From Heterohyrax brucei (taxonomy: Eukaryota > Chordata > Mammalia > Hyracoidea > Procaviidae), in contig CM053162.1 in NCBI GenBank assembly GCA_028571685.1, positions 13,148,001 to 13,212,000 of the forward strand: DNA of 64,000 nucleotides, read 5' to 3'. Within the stretch, counting starts at the first letter, position 1. The number at the start of each line of letters is the position of its first letter. Position numbers and translations under genes: made by a program. The notes under the pieces are model-generated. The model made no database searches. It saw only the letters and a program-made list of their open reading frames with translations, and was not told the origin of the DNA. Below, in pieces: positions 34,501-45,470 of this stretch.

Positions 34501-35554
34501 TACCATCTAGAGATTTGAGGCACAGAGTAATAGACAAAGTCAGAAAATAAGAACAAACTATCCAGATTTTATGCCACTGGGTGGCTCAACATGTACATGA
34601 GGTTTGATGGCTAAAGTGTGTGTATTTCACGGTATTATCTCCAAATACATCCCTCTTCACATACATAATGTCACACCCACCCTAGGATTCAACTCCCGCT
34701 TCACTCAAGAAAACGTCCTAGACTACTGCAGTTCACAAATGCTTTTTTTTTTTTTATCATATATTTGACCTTCACAAAATATTGCCTGGTATGTCATTTT
34801 CTACTCTTGTATATTATTATGGCTTGTTATCTCCTATGTCTTTCTTACTCCTTTCAAACAGTGAAATGGTCCTTCAGTGCAGAGGCTTTAGGAATGTTCT
34901 CCAACATGTGCATGATTGTTGGCAGTCTGAACCATTCATGCTGTTTCTCAGTGCATAGATGTTGTGGCAGTCACATGGGAGGGTCATGATGGCCTAAAGC
35001 TCAATGTTTGTTCACAGCTATAGCCGGGGATTTTCTTAAAGATAGCCGTAGAAGAGGTTCCTTGCAAGTAACTTCGATATTACTGGCCCAATCTTTGGGT
35101 GAAACTTACATGATAATTGTCTCATGCTGGGGTTGTTTGCTGCTCTCTCTCTCTCTCTTCTCCACCACTGGCACATATCTCTCTTTTCACAAAAGTAGAG
35201 ACAAAAGTTATCAGAAGTCTTAGTTGTTAGACTTCAAAGTCTTTGCTAAACATTTGACATTTGGCAGTGTGTGCCCCTTCTCCTTCCACTTCACTCTCAT
35301 CTCGCTTGTATGGGCACAAGCTTCAGAGAGATAGCCATATCAGGCAGAATAAATGAAGCTTGTTTCCTTCTAAATTTGCTTCCTCCCACACAGGAGGGCT
35401 ATACACCATGGGGCTGCCAGTGCACTGTACTCAGGCAACTCCCTGGTGACTTCAGCTGGAGGCATGGGCCACATGGTAGAGGCTCTGTACATTCACCAGA
35501 CAGAAGTCATGGACGTCTTGAACTGGAAAGGATATAATAGTCTTGTCTAAAGCT
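31525..35554. other. Long unassigned region
   Basis: About 4 kb with no gene I can support. Small items seen: a T-rich stretch at 32093-32140, an L2-like tail at 32300-32350 ('gatagatgctcaagaaatgt'), a T-run at 34744-34756 and a (CT)n run near 35146-35160. The longest open frame (33112-33672, - strand, 186 codons) is Leu/Ser/Pro-rich with no domain. Confidence 0.45.
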
Positions 35555-35680
35555 TTCATTTTATAGTGAAGACACTGAGGCCTGTGGAAGTTCAGTGAAT
35601 TGTTTGAAGTTAAAGTTAGATACAATCTGAGCAGGCACTAAAATCCATAACTCTTGTAAGACCCAGTCTGATTTTTTGCT
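35555..35680 (-). mobile_element. MIR-like SINE fragment, ancient
   Basis: Reverse wording 'tcattttatagtgaagacac' and 'tgaggcctgtggaagttcag'. Heavily diverged. Confidence 0.45.
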
Positions 35681-36306
35681 TAACACAGGGGCTCAGATGC
35701 TAAATTTCATCAGTAACATGGAGAGTCCAGATAGTAGACCCTTCTGTACCGAGCAGAATTAATTCCCCTACAAGTTCATTACGGTGCCACACAAAAAGCC
35801 TTGTCCACCAGGGATCTGCCTTTGAGGACACTTGGGGAACTGCTTCCTATATGACTTGGGGCCTGTGTGAGAGGGAAGCAGCTGTGTTCTCTACGAAGAG
35901 AGATTTTTCAGTTTGCTTCATCGCTTGGCCTGACTTTGAGGTTAATTAGACCTATCCAGGCTTCCAGGGTAAGAAGTGTCACAGGAACAGAACACATGCC
36001 CTCTTACAGTGGTGGCATCATCCAGGACTAGAGTGCCACTGTTAGTGCTCTCTTCTCTGAGACCTCACCTCACCGAAATTGAGATAAGCTGAATCCTCCA
36101 CTGTAAGGCCATGTGGCCATAGACAGAAAAAGCAAGCTGAGGTTCTAAGAGACTGGCTGGGCCCCTGAGAAGGAAAATACATGGCTGTCTGCTTTGTTTA
36201 TTTAGGGTAGATCCAAAAATATTGCCCAAGTTATCCTTAGAGGGACAAAAATCTCATTATTGAAGTTCCTTACTTTGGGTTACTAAGGGATTTTAAAATG
36301 TAACGT
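35681..36306. other. Unassigned non-coding DNA
   Basis: No gene or nameable repeat. Confidence 0.45.
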
Positions 36307-36551
36307 GTCTTAGTTATCCAGTGTGGCTATGACAGATGTAACACAAGGGAGTGGCTTTAACCAATAGAAATGTGTTTTCTCACAGTCTGAGAGGTTAGAA
36401 GTCTGAATTCAGGGTGCCAATTCTAGAAGGAAGCTTTCTCTCTGAGTCAGCTCTGAGGATGGTTCTTGTCTCTGCCGAGCTTGTGCTCTCATCAAGCCAA
36501 AGCCAAGGGCTGTCGATAGCTCTTAGGCAAACTTTATGTGACTTGGCATGC
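36307..36551 (-). mobile_element. Older MaLR-like LTR, left part
   Basis: Reverse LTR wording ('gtcttagttatccagtgtgg', 'ctcacagtctgagaggttag') diverged from the young family. It is split by the element at 36552-37778 and resumes at 37779, ending near 37972. Confidence 0.75.
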
Positions 36552-37778
36552 TGTTTTAGTCAGCTAGTGCCGCTCTTAACAGAAATACCACAGAGTGGAT
36601 GGCTTCAGCTAAGGAAAGTTTATTCTTACACAGTCCTACAACTCTACCTTCAAGGCCCACTTGGATGGAAACTCTGTCCCATTAGCTTTAGGTGCACTCT
36701 AAGCCCAAATGAGTGGCAATTCCACACTTGGAAACAGAGGACGCCATGGTTCCACCCTTTCAAACCCCTGAGGTCATGGCCATACCTTCTTGAGACTGAG
36801 GCAGCTCAGCTTCTCATGCTGTTTGTGTTCTTGGCTTCTGCTTTCTATTGCCACATGGCCCAGGCCTCAGGACCACATCTGCCCTGCTGGGGCAAGTGCT
36901 CCAAAGCTCTGTGGCTCCACTGATTCAAGTGCCCAGAGACACCCCACTTTTGCTGGAAAGTGTCCTGCACAAAGGCACTCAGCTCTCTCACTCTGTAGGT
37001 CAGCAAGGCCAGCTCTACCGATTCAAGTGCCCAGAGGGACCCTGTTTCACGAGGAAAACTCTGTGCACATGCATTTAGCCCTCTTGTTCCATGGGTCAGC
37101 TCCAGTGCTGCCTCTGGTTCTGTCACTGCCGCTACTGTTGACACCAGTCCTCTGTTGTTCTCTCCATCTGCACCTTCGCTCCTTCTGAATCTTCTATCCA
37201 TCTGCAGTTTCAAAATGGCTCCCACATTTTAGGTGTTTGTTAGAGCAGGACTCCAGTCTCATGGTACCAAACTCCGTTTTAGTCAGCTAGTGGTGTTCTA
37301 AACAGAAATATAACAGAGTGGATGGCTTCAACAAAGGAAGGTTTACTCTTACACAGTCTGGTAGGCTACAAGTCCAAATTCAGGATGTCCACTCCAGGGG
37401 AAGGCTTTCCCTTGTCGGCTCTGGAGGAAAGTCCGGTATTGTATCAGTCTTCGTCCAGGGAGCATCTAGGCACAGGAACCTCAGGTTTGAAGGACGCACT
37501 GTTCTCCCGGTGCTGCTTCCTTGATGGTGTGAGGTTCCCAGTTCTCAGCCTGCTTCCCTTTCTTTTATCTCTTCTAGGATGAAAGGATTAAGGGTGAGGC
37601 AAGCCATACTCCAGGGAAATTGCCTTTACAGTAGAGCAGGGAAGTGATCTTATAAAGGGATTTACAGTCCCACCCTAATCCTTTAACATACAGCATGGAC
37701 AACTGTAGAATACAGGGAATCATGGCCTAGGCAAATGGCTACACATATTTTGGGGGGGACACAATTCAATCCATGGCA
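36552..37778 (-). mobile_element. MaLR-like element with deleted left LTR, nested in an older LTR
   Basis: Same family as 2475-4426. The left LTR is cut after about 90 bp and joins the internal region near 36646, equivalent to about 3290 in the complete copy. The internal part keeps the 98-bp tandem unit. The right LTR (37275-37778) is full length, preceded by a primer-binding-site remnant. Flanks catgc (36547-36551) and catgt (37779-37783) are a 5-bp duplication with one mismatch. Confidence 0.85.
37275..37778 (-). repeat. 5' LTR of the nested MaLR-like element
   Basis: A 504-bp LTR in reverse, clearly related to the solo LTR at 28058. The terminal TG is mutated to CG on the + strand at 37275, and the last triplet to GCA at 37778. 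Confidence 0.85.
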
Positions 37779-37972
37779 CATGTGTCTTCCCTGTCTCTCC
37801 TCTGTTCCCTTGTTTAATCTCTTTTATACCTCAAAAGAGACTGACTTAAGATACATCCTACACTAATCCTGCCTTATTGACATAATAAAGAACATACATT
37901 CCCAATAGGATTATTACCACAGACATAGAGGTTAGGATTTGCAGCACATATTTTGGGGACACATAATTGAAT
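37779..37972 (-). mobile_element. Older MaLR-like LTR, right part
   Basis: Right part of the LTR interrupted at 36551, including 'tattttggggacacataatt'. Diverged. Confidence 0.72.
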
Positions 37973-38009
37973 CTATCTCCAGCCATGGTATTTCTAATTA
38001 CCCCATGTG

Positions 38010-38416
38010 CCTGCAAAAGCTGAACAAGAAACAAGGAAGACCAAAGAAGAATTGATGCCTTTGAATTACGGTCTTGGCAAAGAATGCTGAGTATACCAAG
38101 GACTGCCAGAAGCACAAATGAATTTGTCTTAGAGGAAGTACAGCCAGAATGCTCCGTAGAAGGGAGGATGGAGAGACTTCCCCTCATTTACTCTGGACAT
38201 GTTTTCAGGAGGGACCGGTCTTGGAGAAGGACCTTATGCTGGGTAAAGCAGAGAATCAGGGAAATGAAGGGAGACTCAGCAGTGGCTGCAACAATGCCCT
38301 TAAATGTAGCAAGACTGTGAGCACAGTGCGGAACCAGGTAGGGCTTTGTTCTGTTGCACACAGGTTGCTAGGAGTCTGAACTGATTCCATGGCATCTAAC
38401 AACTGCAGCAATAGCA
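38010..38416 (+). mobile_element. RTE LINE 3'-end fragment
   Basis: A 5'-truncated RTE: 'agaattgatgcctttgaatt', 'ggactgccagaagcacaaat', 'agtggctgcaacaatgccc' and the end 'atggcatctaacaactgc'. It corresponds to about 10780-11180 of the - strand RTE copy. Confidence 0.82.
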
Positions 38417-38439
38417 ATTCAATCCATAATAGGATGTCC

Positions 38440-38571
38440 AAAAAGGAAAGGAAAGAGAGAAACAGGAAAAAGAGAGAGAGAGACAAGGAGAGAAAGAAAA
38501 AGAAAGGGAGGAAAGAAGGAAGGAAGGAAAGAAAAGAGAGAGAGAGAAAGGAAGAGAAAGAAAGGAAAAGA
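38440..38571 (+). repeat. Purine-only (GA/GAAA/GGAA)n tract
   Basis: A 132-bp A/G tract with only two C residues (38463 and 38484). The last 87 bases, 38485-38571, are uninterrupted purines. Such tracts can form triplexes. It lies 24 bp past the RTE 3' end. Confidence 0.97.
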
Positions 38572-38691
38572 CTAAAAATAGTAATACTTTACTAGGCATT
38601 AGAAGGGTGGGTAGGGACAAAGCTGGAAGTAAAATGGAAAGAATACAATGTTATTGACCTACTCCATGTCTCCACCTTCTAGCATAGCATG

Positions 38692-38722
38692 TAAATACAC
38701 ACACACACGAACACACACGCAC
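38692..38722. repeat. Imperfect (CA)n microsatellite
   Basis: Alternating AC with a few interruptions. Confidence 0.9.
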
Positions 38723-39610
38723 AGACTCCCATGTGCTCTTTGGAAGATGAACAAAAATTGGCAAGACCACCCACTACCACCTGCGTAGGGCACCAAGCCT
38801 CAGGGCGGAGCCTCATTCCTCCACTGATGTTCTCATATCGCCTAGCAAAGCTACTTCTGCAGGGTCTGGGAAACTTGGCTGCCACAGCCCTCAGGACACC
38901 TGCAGATTTTGCAGGAGAATTGATCTTATGCTTTTTAACGCATTCTGTCCCACACTCCCAGCCTCAGGTTCCCTCTGTGGTTGGAGAAACTCCCACTCGC
39001 TCACCACTTGCCTGTGAGCTTCCCATCCGACCAAGGCGATTTTTTAGAAAACTATTTTTAGAAACAGTAACCTCATAATAAACACAGCACACCAGATGGT
39101 GGTGTTTTTCTGGGTAAGTGAGCTGAGGATTATTTGTTTAAAAAGAAAGGTGAAACATCTAACCTTGCTTTTTTGGCAGACAGCTAGCTGACCTATTGCT
39201 GGGTTTTAGTCCCTCTAGCGGCACGATTTTAGAAGACATGGCTCTGCTTGGACCCAGGGAAGGAAACCGTGTAAGGACAGAGCTTTGAAATAACCCAAGT
39301 TTACTTTACATTTCGTCTTGTAGTTTAATGAAAGTTAAGGACAGAGTAATCTTAACTTCATGGGTACAAATATATACTTAAGACTGCTTACTAGAACAGT
39401 TTCTTTGCCTCTTTTTAAAATTTAATTTAATTTATTTAACACTAAAACTATATTGAACACAGAACTGTGATGACACAGCCGCATTACCTTTGGATAAATA
39501 AATTCTATTCTTTAAGCACAATCAATATGTAATGGAGAGCACTATGACGGTAAAGTTCTTTCCTGAATGAAGCTCAGTGGTTCAGACAGCTACACAATTG
39601 TATATTGTTG
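38723..39610. other. Unassigned non-coding DNA
   Basis: About 0.9 kb. A 115-codon open frame at 38731-39078 (+) has no recognisable domain. AT-rich around 39410-39450. Confidence 0.45.
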
Positions 39611-39772
39611 AACTGATTTTCACCCTATGTAAGAGTAGAACTGCCCCATAGGGCTTCAATCTGTGTGAGAAGAGATGGCCAGGCTGTCTGTTCTGCGGAG
39701 CTACTGATAAGTGCAAACATCTGACTTTGTGGTTAGCAGCTGAGTGCTTAACCATTGTACCACCAGTACTTC
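39611..39772 (-). mobile_element. AfroSINE
   Basis: Reverse body 'gtagaactgccccatagggc' to head 'gagtgcttaaccattgtacc'; the 3' core is degraded. Confidence 0.82.
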
Positions 39773-40792
39773 TTAAAGAGAAGGGTTCAAAAGAAACAAA
39801 TTAGAAGGGAAGGACTCATGAGTCTAAAAGGAGGGAGGGGAAGGCAACAACACAATAACAACAAAAGCTTTCTAGATGGCAGTACTTGAAACAGCCTAAA
39901 CATGTTACCAAGAGGCACAAAAGAGTATCCCGCTCTAAAAGTTTTAAAGGAAAGTGTTATAACCACATTTCTTAGTAAATATGGTAAGCCTTTGAAAAGA
40001 TGTCAGAACAAAATTCAATCATTTTTTGCATACTTTCTCAATCCCAGGACTCTACCACCCACCACTATACTGTTCTTCATGGTAGAAGAAAATTGTAAGT
40101 AAAAGAGTATTCACTGGGCTGAAGATCTTAGGTCTCAGATTAGGAAAATATATCAGTGTGGAAAATGGCTGATTGGCACTTATCTATTCATATTATAGAT
40201 GACTGAAGTTCTCCCAGAACCTGGCTGCGGCTTACTAATATCTGGGTTACAGAGTAAAACCAAAAGGACCGTAGGTGACAGCAGGAAAGAAATGTGTGCA
40301 GTAATTGATAAGTTAAATCATGCTCATATCTCTGAGCTCATTTTGAGTCAGACTTGGTAAATCATCGAACTTGGTTCATTCATGCAATAGAAAGCACTTC
40401 ATTCACAAATAGTTACCTGAATTGACAACGGATTCATTATAAAGTTCTTTTGCTGACGGTTTACTGGTTTTTCAGAGTAATGGCCTCTTCTTTGACTACA
40501 CTCATTCACATTATGTGTACATTTTCTCATATCTTACCCACCTCATAGCAACTGCTGGTGGGGAGAACAGAATGGTTGTGCCTCCCCAGCCCGTGAGTAT
40601 TAAGTGGTGCCATTTGTCTTCTAGAGCAGATAGGCAGGAAGAGCACTTACGTGTTGATTTTCCTGCATTCATTGGTGTGTTCACCCTTACTGACATGCAA
40701 AGGGAGAGACACACTATCTAATCCTGGGGCAAAATTTTCCCCAGCTGAGAACTAATGTTTCAGTGGGAGATGTTATGGTTGGTTACAGAGGA
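39773..40792. other. Unassigned non-coding DNA
   Basis: About 1 kb with no gene or nameable repeat. Confidence 0.5.
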
Positions 40793-41125
40793 CCTACTTG
40801 TGATTCACTGATAGAATTTTCACCTTCCACATGGAAGACCTGGGGTTTGATTTTCTGCCAACGCACCTCATGTGTGTCTGTAACCCAACTATTAACATTG
40901 GCTGGCATGTTGCTCTGACCAGTTTCAGTGGAGCTTCCAGATTAAAGTAGACTAGAAACCAAGGCCTGGTGATCTGCTTCTGAAAATCAGTCAGTGAAAC
41001 ACCTATGGATCACAATGGTCTGATCTGCAACTGATCCTGGGGATGACACAGTACCAGGCAGCATTTCTTTCCATTGTGCATGGTGTAACCATGAGCCAGG
41101 ACCAGCTAACAACAAAAACTGTTGA
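40793..41125 (+). mobile_element. Composite SINE: tRNA-like head plus RTE 5' and 3' pieces
   Basis: The head (40793-40870) has a tRNA shape with A-box-like 'gattcactgatagaatttt' and B-box-like 'ggggtttgattttctgcc', resembling glycine tRNA. The middle (about 40925-41010) matches the RTE 5' part ('tagactagaaaccaaggcct', 'atctgcttctgaaaatcag'). The end (about 41035-41120) matches the RTE 3' end ('gcagcatttctttccattgt', 'agctaacaacaaa'). Confidence 0.75.
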
Positions 41126-41834
41126 GAAGGGCTTAGGGATCAGTACTGAACAAAAATAAAATTCCTGCCCCCAAATACTAACATTATAGTGCATATATGG
41201 TATGGAGACAATAGTAAGCACAGAAACAAATATGTGAAGTTATTTCTGATAACAGTAAATGCTACAGAAATAATGAGACAAGTGAATGAGCCAGAGAGTG
41301 GTGGAGGGGAGAAAGGGTCATTCGTGGCAAGCTATGATGTGGACTGCGAAGTGCTCTAAATGCTGGGTCTTGAACTTAGCTTGATCTTCACTTTTAGTGG
41401 CAAGAGGAGATTGCCATTGCAGTGATGGCGATGGCGGGAGCAAGATGGAGAGTGACTGGACCAAGGCTATAGTCTCAGAAGTTTACTCTGGCAATAGTTT
41501 GTGTGGCGGATATTTGGAAAAGAAGAAAGCCACAGAAGCCAAGAAGTTGTTAAGAGCCTAGAATGTAAAAGGATAGTAAAAGCCTGAAAAAAGTGATAGC
41601 AGTGGGAATTGAAGAGGGACAAATTCGAGAACAACTAAAATGAAGAATTTGTATCAGGGTTTCTTTAAATTTTGAGTTAAATGGTCAATTAAAATAGCAA
41701 AAGATTGTGTACACTTGCTACATGAAAATGTTAAGAAAGATTGAAAACTGCTAACAACTCTATGAAAGCAAGACCATTTCAATACATAAGGTAGAGACAT
41801 TTAGAACAAGGGCTGCCCTCTAGGACAATAACTC
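41126..41834. other. Unassigned non-coding DNA
   Basis: About 0.7 kb, no gene or repeat recognised. Confidence 0.45.
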
Positions 41835-42345
41835 TATTTTAGTCAACTAGTGTTGCTCTAAGAGAAATACCTCAGAATGGATGGCTTTAACAAAGGAAGG
41901 TTTATTCCTACACAGCCCGGTAGGCTACAAGTCCAAATTCAGGATGTCTGCTCCCGGGGAAGGCTTTTCCTCTTGTGGGCTCTGGAGGAAAGTCCCGTAT
42001 TATGTTATTGTTTGTCTAGGGAGTATCTTGGCATAGGAACCTCAGGTCTAAAGGACACACTATTCTTCTCCTGCTGCTTGCTTGGTAATGTGAGGTTCCT
42101 AATTCTCTACCTGCTTCTCTTTTCTTTTATCTCTTCTAGAATGAAAGGATTAAGGGTGGGGCAAACCATACTCTAGGGAAACTTCCTTTACATTGGATCA
42201 GGGAGGTGATCTTATAAAGGGATTTACAGTCCAATCCTAATCTTTTAGGATTGGACTTTTAGCACAGCAGAATCACAAAATGGAGGGCAATCATAGAATC
42301 CAGGCAAATGGCTACACATATTTTTGGGGGGAAACAATTCAATCC
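41835..42345 (-). mobile_element. MaLR-like LTR, left of a pair
   Basis: A reverse LTR missing its last few bases at the right end. It contains a short inverted repeat (cctaatcttttaggattgg, about 42236-42254). Only 13 bp separates it from the next LTR. Confidence 0.85.
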
Positions 42346-42358
42346 CAGTACCAAATTC
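42346..42358 (-). other. Primer-binding-site remnant between two LTRs
   Basis: On the - strand this reads gaatttggtactg, the bases that normally follow the 5' LTR. It shows the two LTRs are from one element, with the rest of its internal region deleted. Confidence 0.65.
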
Positions 42359-42902
42359 TGTTTTAGTCATCAAGTGCTGTTCTAACAGAAATACCACAGA
42401 GTGATGGCTGTAACAAAGGAAGGTTTATTTTTACACAGTCCCGAAGGCTACAAGTCCATACTCAGTATATCTGTTCCAGAGGACAGCTTTCCCCCTTGTT
42501 GGCTCTGGAGGAAATTCCGATATTGCATCAGTCTTTGTCCAGGGAGCATCTTGGTGCAGGAACCTCAGGTCTGAAGGACATGAGCTTCTCCCAGTGCTGC
42601 TTTCTTAATGGTGTCAGATTACCAATTCTCTGCTGGTTTCTCTTTCCTTATGTATGACACTTGGCTTGGCAAGGATGAAAGGATTAAGGGTGGAGCAAGC
42701 CATACTCCAGGGAAACTCCCTTTGCAGTGGAGCAGGGAAGTGATCTTATAAAGGGATTTACAGTCCCACCCTAATCCTTTAGCATACTGCACAGGACAGT
42801 CACAAAATGGAGGACAGTCATAGAATACAGGGAATTATGGCCCACATATGGCCTGCATATGGCTACACTTATTTTTGAGGGGACACAATAAGACCTATGA
42901 CA
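42359..42902 (-). mobile_element. MaLR-like LTR, right of a pair
   Basis: A 544-bp reverse LTR. It carries an extra segment near 42650-42672 ('atgtatgacacttggcttgg') not present in its relatives. Its 3' flank aacct only partly matches the 5' flank aactc of the left LTR. Confidence 0.85.
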
Positions 42903-42957
42903 AACCTTTAGTACTGAGTATGACTCACTAGACTGTCTTAGTTTTCTTATTGCATAT

Positions 42958-43098
42958 TGGACCAAACTCACTGTTACTGAGTCGATTCCAACTTGTAGCA
43001 ACCTTCTAGAATAGAGTAAAACTGCCCTACAGGGTTTCCAAGGAGTGGCTGGTGGCTTTGAACTGCTGACCTTTCTGTTAACAACCTTAACATCATGG
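42958..43098 (-). mobile_element. AfroSINE
   Basis: Reverse 3' core 'gagtcgattccaacttgtag', body 'ctgccctacagggtttccaa', truncated head near 43098. Confidence 0.88.
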
Positions 43099-43103
43099 AG
43101 CAA

Positions 43104-43262
43104 ACCAAAGGAAAACCAACCCAGTAACATTAAGTCAATCCCAACTCCTATATGACAGAGTAGAATGGCCCCACAGAGTTTCCAAAGAGCCCCTGGTGGA
43201 TTTCAACTGTTGATGTTTTGGTTAGCAGCTGTAGCACTTAAGCACCACGCCACCAAGGTTTT
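43104..43262 (-). mobile_element. AfroSINE
   Basis: Reverse SINE directly next to the previous one, with a well preserved head ('ttaagcaccacgccaccaag'). Confidence 0.88.
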
Positions 43263-43462
43263 AGTAGCCACTAAATGCAGGTTCAGTATTGTTCTAAGAC
43301 CAGTATTTAACTACTTCTACCTAAAAACATGATAGGCTATAAGGTTAGAAGAAAAGTGATGTGAAAGATCACCCCTAAACTTTGTACTTGGATGATGAAT
43401 ATTTGAAGGAGCCACTATCAAGAATAACAAAGAATAGGAGGTAGCTTTGAAGTAAAGGCAGT

Positions 43463-44013
43463 GTCTTAGTTATCTAGCATTGCTATAACAGAAATACCAG
43501 AAGTGGATGGATTTAACAGTGATAATTTTATCTTCTCATAGCAAAGAAGGCCACAAGTCAAATTCAGGGCTTTAGCTCTGGGGAAAATTTTCTCTACTTG
43601 GCTCTGAAGGAAGTTCCGTATCAATTTTCCCCTGCCCGAGGGGCTTCGCCGGTGCAGGAACATGATCTGCTCCGGTGCGTCTTTCCTGGTCATACAGGGT
43701 ACCCCTACCTCTCTGCTCCATTCTCTTTTCTCTGTTCTTACTCCTCAGCAGTCAAGAACAGCTCAAGGGAGTCATAAAATGGTGCTAATTTGATCTATAA
43801 CAAATTAATGTTATCTAAAACCAAGAGATTGCCTCAAGGCACAATCCAAGCTTATAGACTGAGTTGCACCTACTAACACAACTGTTACCCATCTTCCCTC
43901 ATTAACACCATAGAGGCAGGATTTATAACATAGGAAAATTACACAGCTCCTGGAATGATGGTCCAACCAAAGTGACACACACGCTTTTGGTGAGACATAA
44001 GTCAATCTATGGT
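43463..44013 (-). mobile_element. Older MaLR-like LTR
   Basis: A reverse LTR of a related but diverged subfamily ('gtcttagttatctagcattg' to 'cataagtcaatctatgg'). An inner segment (43724-43826) reappears in inverted orientation at 48007-48107. Confidence 0.75.
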
Positions 44014-44105
44014 AGGCACTATGTATGAACTGAGATCTGATCAATTTAAGATGTTAGAGAAGCATCCCTGAGAAGATCTTTGGTGAGTAGTAGAAGCATA
44101 GTATT

Positions 44106-44120
44106 AAGATTAAGAATAAG
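44106..44120. other. 15-bp target-site duplication (left copy; right copy 46854-46868)
   Basis: aagattaagaataag occurs perfectly on both sides of the L1 at 44121-46853. The left boundary reads att/aaga on the + strand, close to the TT/AAAA-type cleavage site of the L1 endonuclease. Confidence 0.9.
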
Positions 44121-44364
44121 GGGGTGGAGTCAAGATGGCAGACTAAGCACACATCTCCTTATATCCCTCTGGAGACCAAGACCTGAACTGATAATCAAAC
44201 AAAGCTTCTGGTCACCTAGTAAGCCCCAGGACACAGCACAGTGCTATTAATTTGGATCTCATACCACTGAATGAAAAACTTCTTCTCTTTCACTGACTCC
44301 TGCCCCTGGCTAGCCCTGGCTCTCACAGACTGAAGGTAACATGCCATTTTTACTTTTTTTTTTT

Positions 44365-44609
44365 AAATTATGACTGAGTGAAAATGTACATTCCTGTATA
44401 AATACATGCCCACCTATATGCAGCTTCCACTGCTCTCCCTCCCCGGTGACAACACACTATTCCTCTCTGCTCCAAACATGTCTCATCCTCCCAACAGTCT
44501 CTTTTCCCCTCCTCTCTACCCACTCTCCTTCCTCCAGCCAGAGGTCAGCATCTATATCCTATAGATGCATAGAACCATACAGTGCATCCAATATTTGGTC
44601 CCTCTGCAT
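44365..44609 (-). mobile_element. Nested L1 3'-UTR insertion
   Basis: A 5'-truncated reverse L1 3' UTR inserted in the 5' UTR of the + strand copy. The duplication is ccattttTac plus a T-run at left (44344-44363) and ccattttGac plus a T-run at right (44610-44629). Confidence 0.85.
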
Positions 44610-44759
44610 CCATTTTGACTTTTTTTTTTTCTCTCTTTGTCTTGACTGGTGGGCAGAGCTGGGTCTTGCTTAGCAGCTAGTCTCAGACGCACTGTTGGTG
44701 GGATAGGTAGGTGAAATTGCCATATTTTGAGAGCCAGGCTTAGGACTCTGTACACCTAG

Positions 44760-45205
44760 CCACTTTGGGCCTATCTTTTTATCTCTGTCACACCGTGGTT
44801 TGTACGGATCCAGTGGCACCTATGTATGGGATGCCATGGTGGACACAGAGATTTTAGCAGGACCTAATGGATCCAGCTTGACGGCACATGGCTGGCAATT
44901 CTTAGCCTGAGAGCCAGTGCCTGCAAACAGTACAGTGCTTCTCTGACAGAAAAGCAGTAGTTTACACAGTGTCACCTATGGTGGCAGCCTGGCAACAGAG
45001 GCTGAGGACTCACTAGGTCTTGGCACCTTTAGCCCCTCTATCCCACCGACCGTGTGGAGGGCACCATCTTAGATATGGTGGCTACAGCTGGACCTAATTC
45101 TTAGCCTGGGAGTCAGAGCCTGTCCACTGGAGAGTGCTTTTCTACCAGAAATGCAGTAGTTTACACAGTGTCACCTAACACTGGGTCCTGTCAACAGAGG
45201 CCAAC
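44760..45205 (+). repeat. Tandem ~199-bp units in the L1 5' UTR
   Basis: The segment gcagtagtttacacagtgtc starts at 44954 and again at 45153, a 199-bp period. Matching words upstream ('gcaggacctaatggatcc'/'gctggacctaattctt', 'ttcttagcctg') show that about two units are present. The L1 copy at 51917 has a single equivalent. This resembles the monomer organisation known from some rodent L1 promoters. Confidence 0.7.
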
Positions 45206-45470
45206 AGGACAGTAGCATTGCTGTATTTTGAACTAGTTTGTATCATCTGGGGTTGGATATAGAGGTGCTTACTTTGCCAGCTGGGAAGAGGGACCTCTAC
45301 ACCTGAAATCCTGACTGACTTGGGAAGTGGTCAGATACCTTTTGTTTCACATTTTAAGACAGCCTAGAGAAACATCTGCAGTCCATCCTCACAGTATCTC
45401 TCTCACCTTCTACTTACTCACATGAAACCCAAAAAAGCAACAGACACTTGTGGCAAACAAGAAGTCATCC

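Noticed and set aside
36414-36923. 169-codon open frame on the + strand
   Set aside because: It runs across the older LTR, the truncated young LTR and the internal region of a MaLR-like element, antisense to it. It is a product of nesting, not a gene.
40793-40870. Possible glycine tRNA gene
   Set aside because: The tRNA-like stretch is degraded and attached to RTE-derived sequence, so it is the head of a SINE, not a functional tRNA gene.
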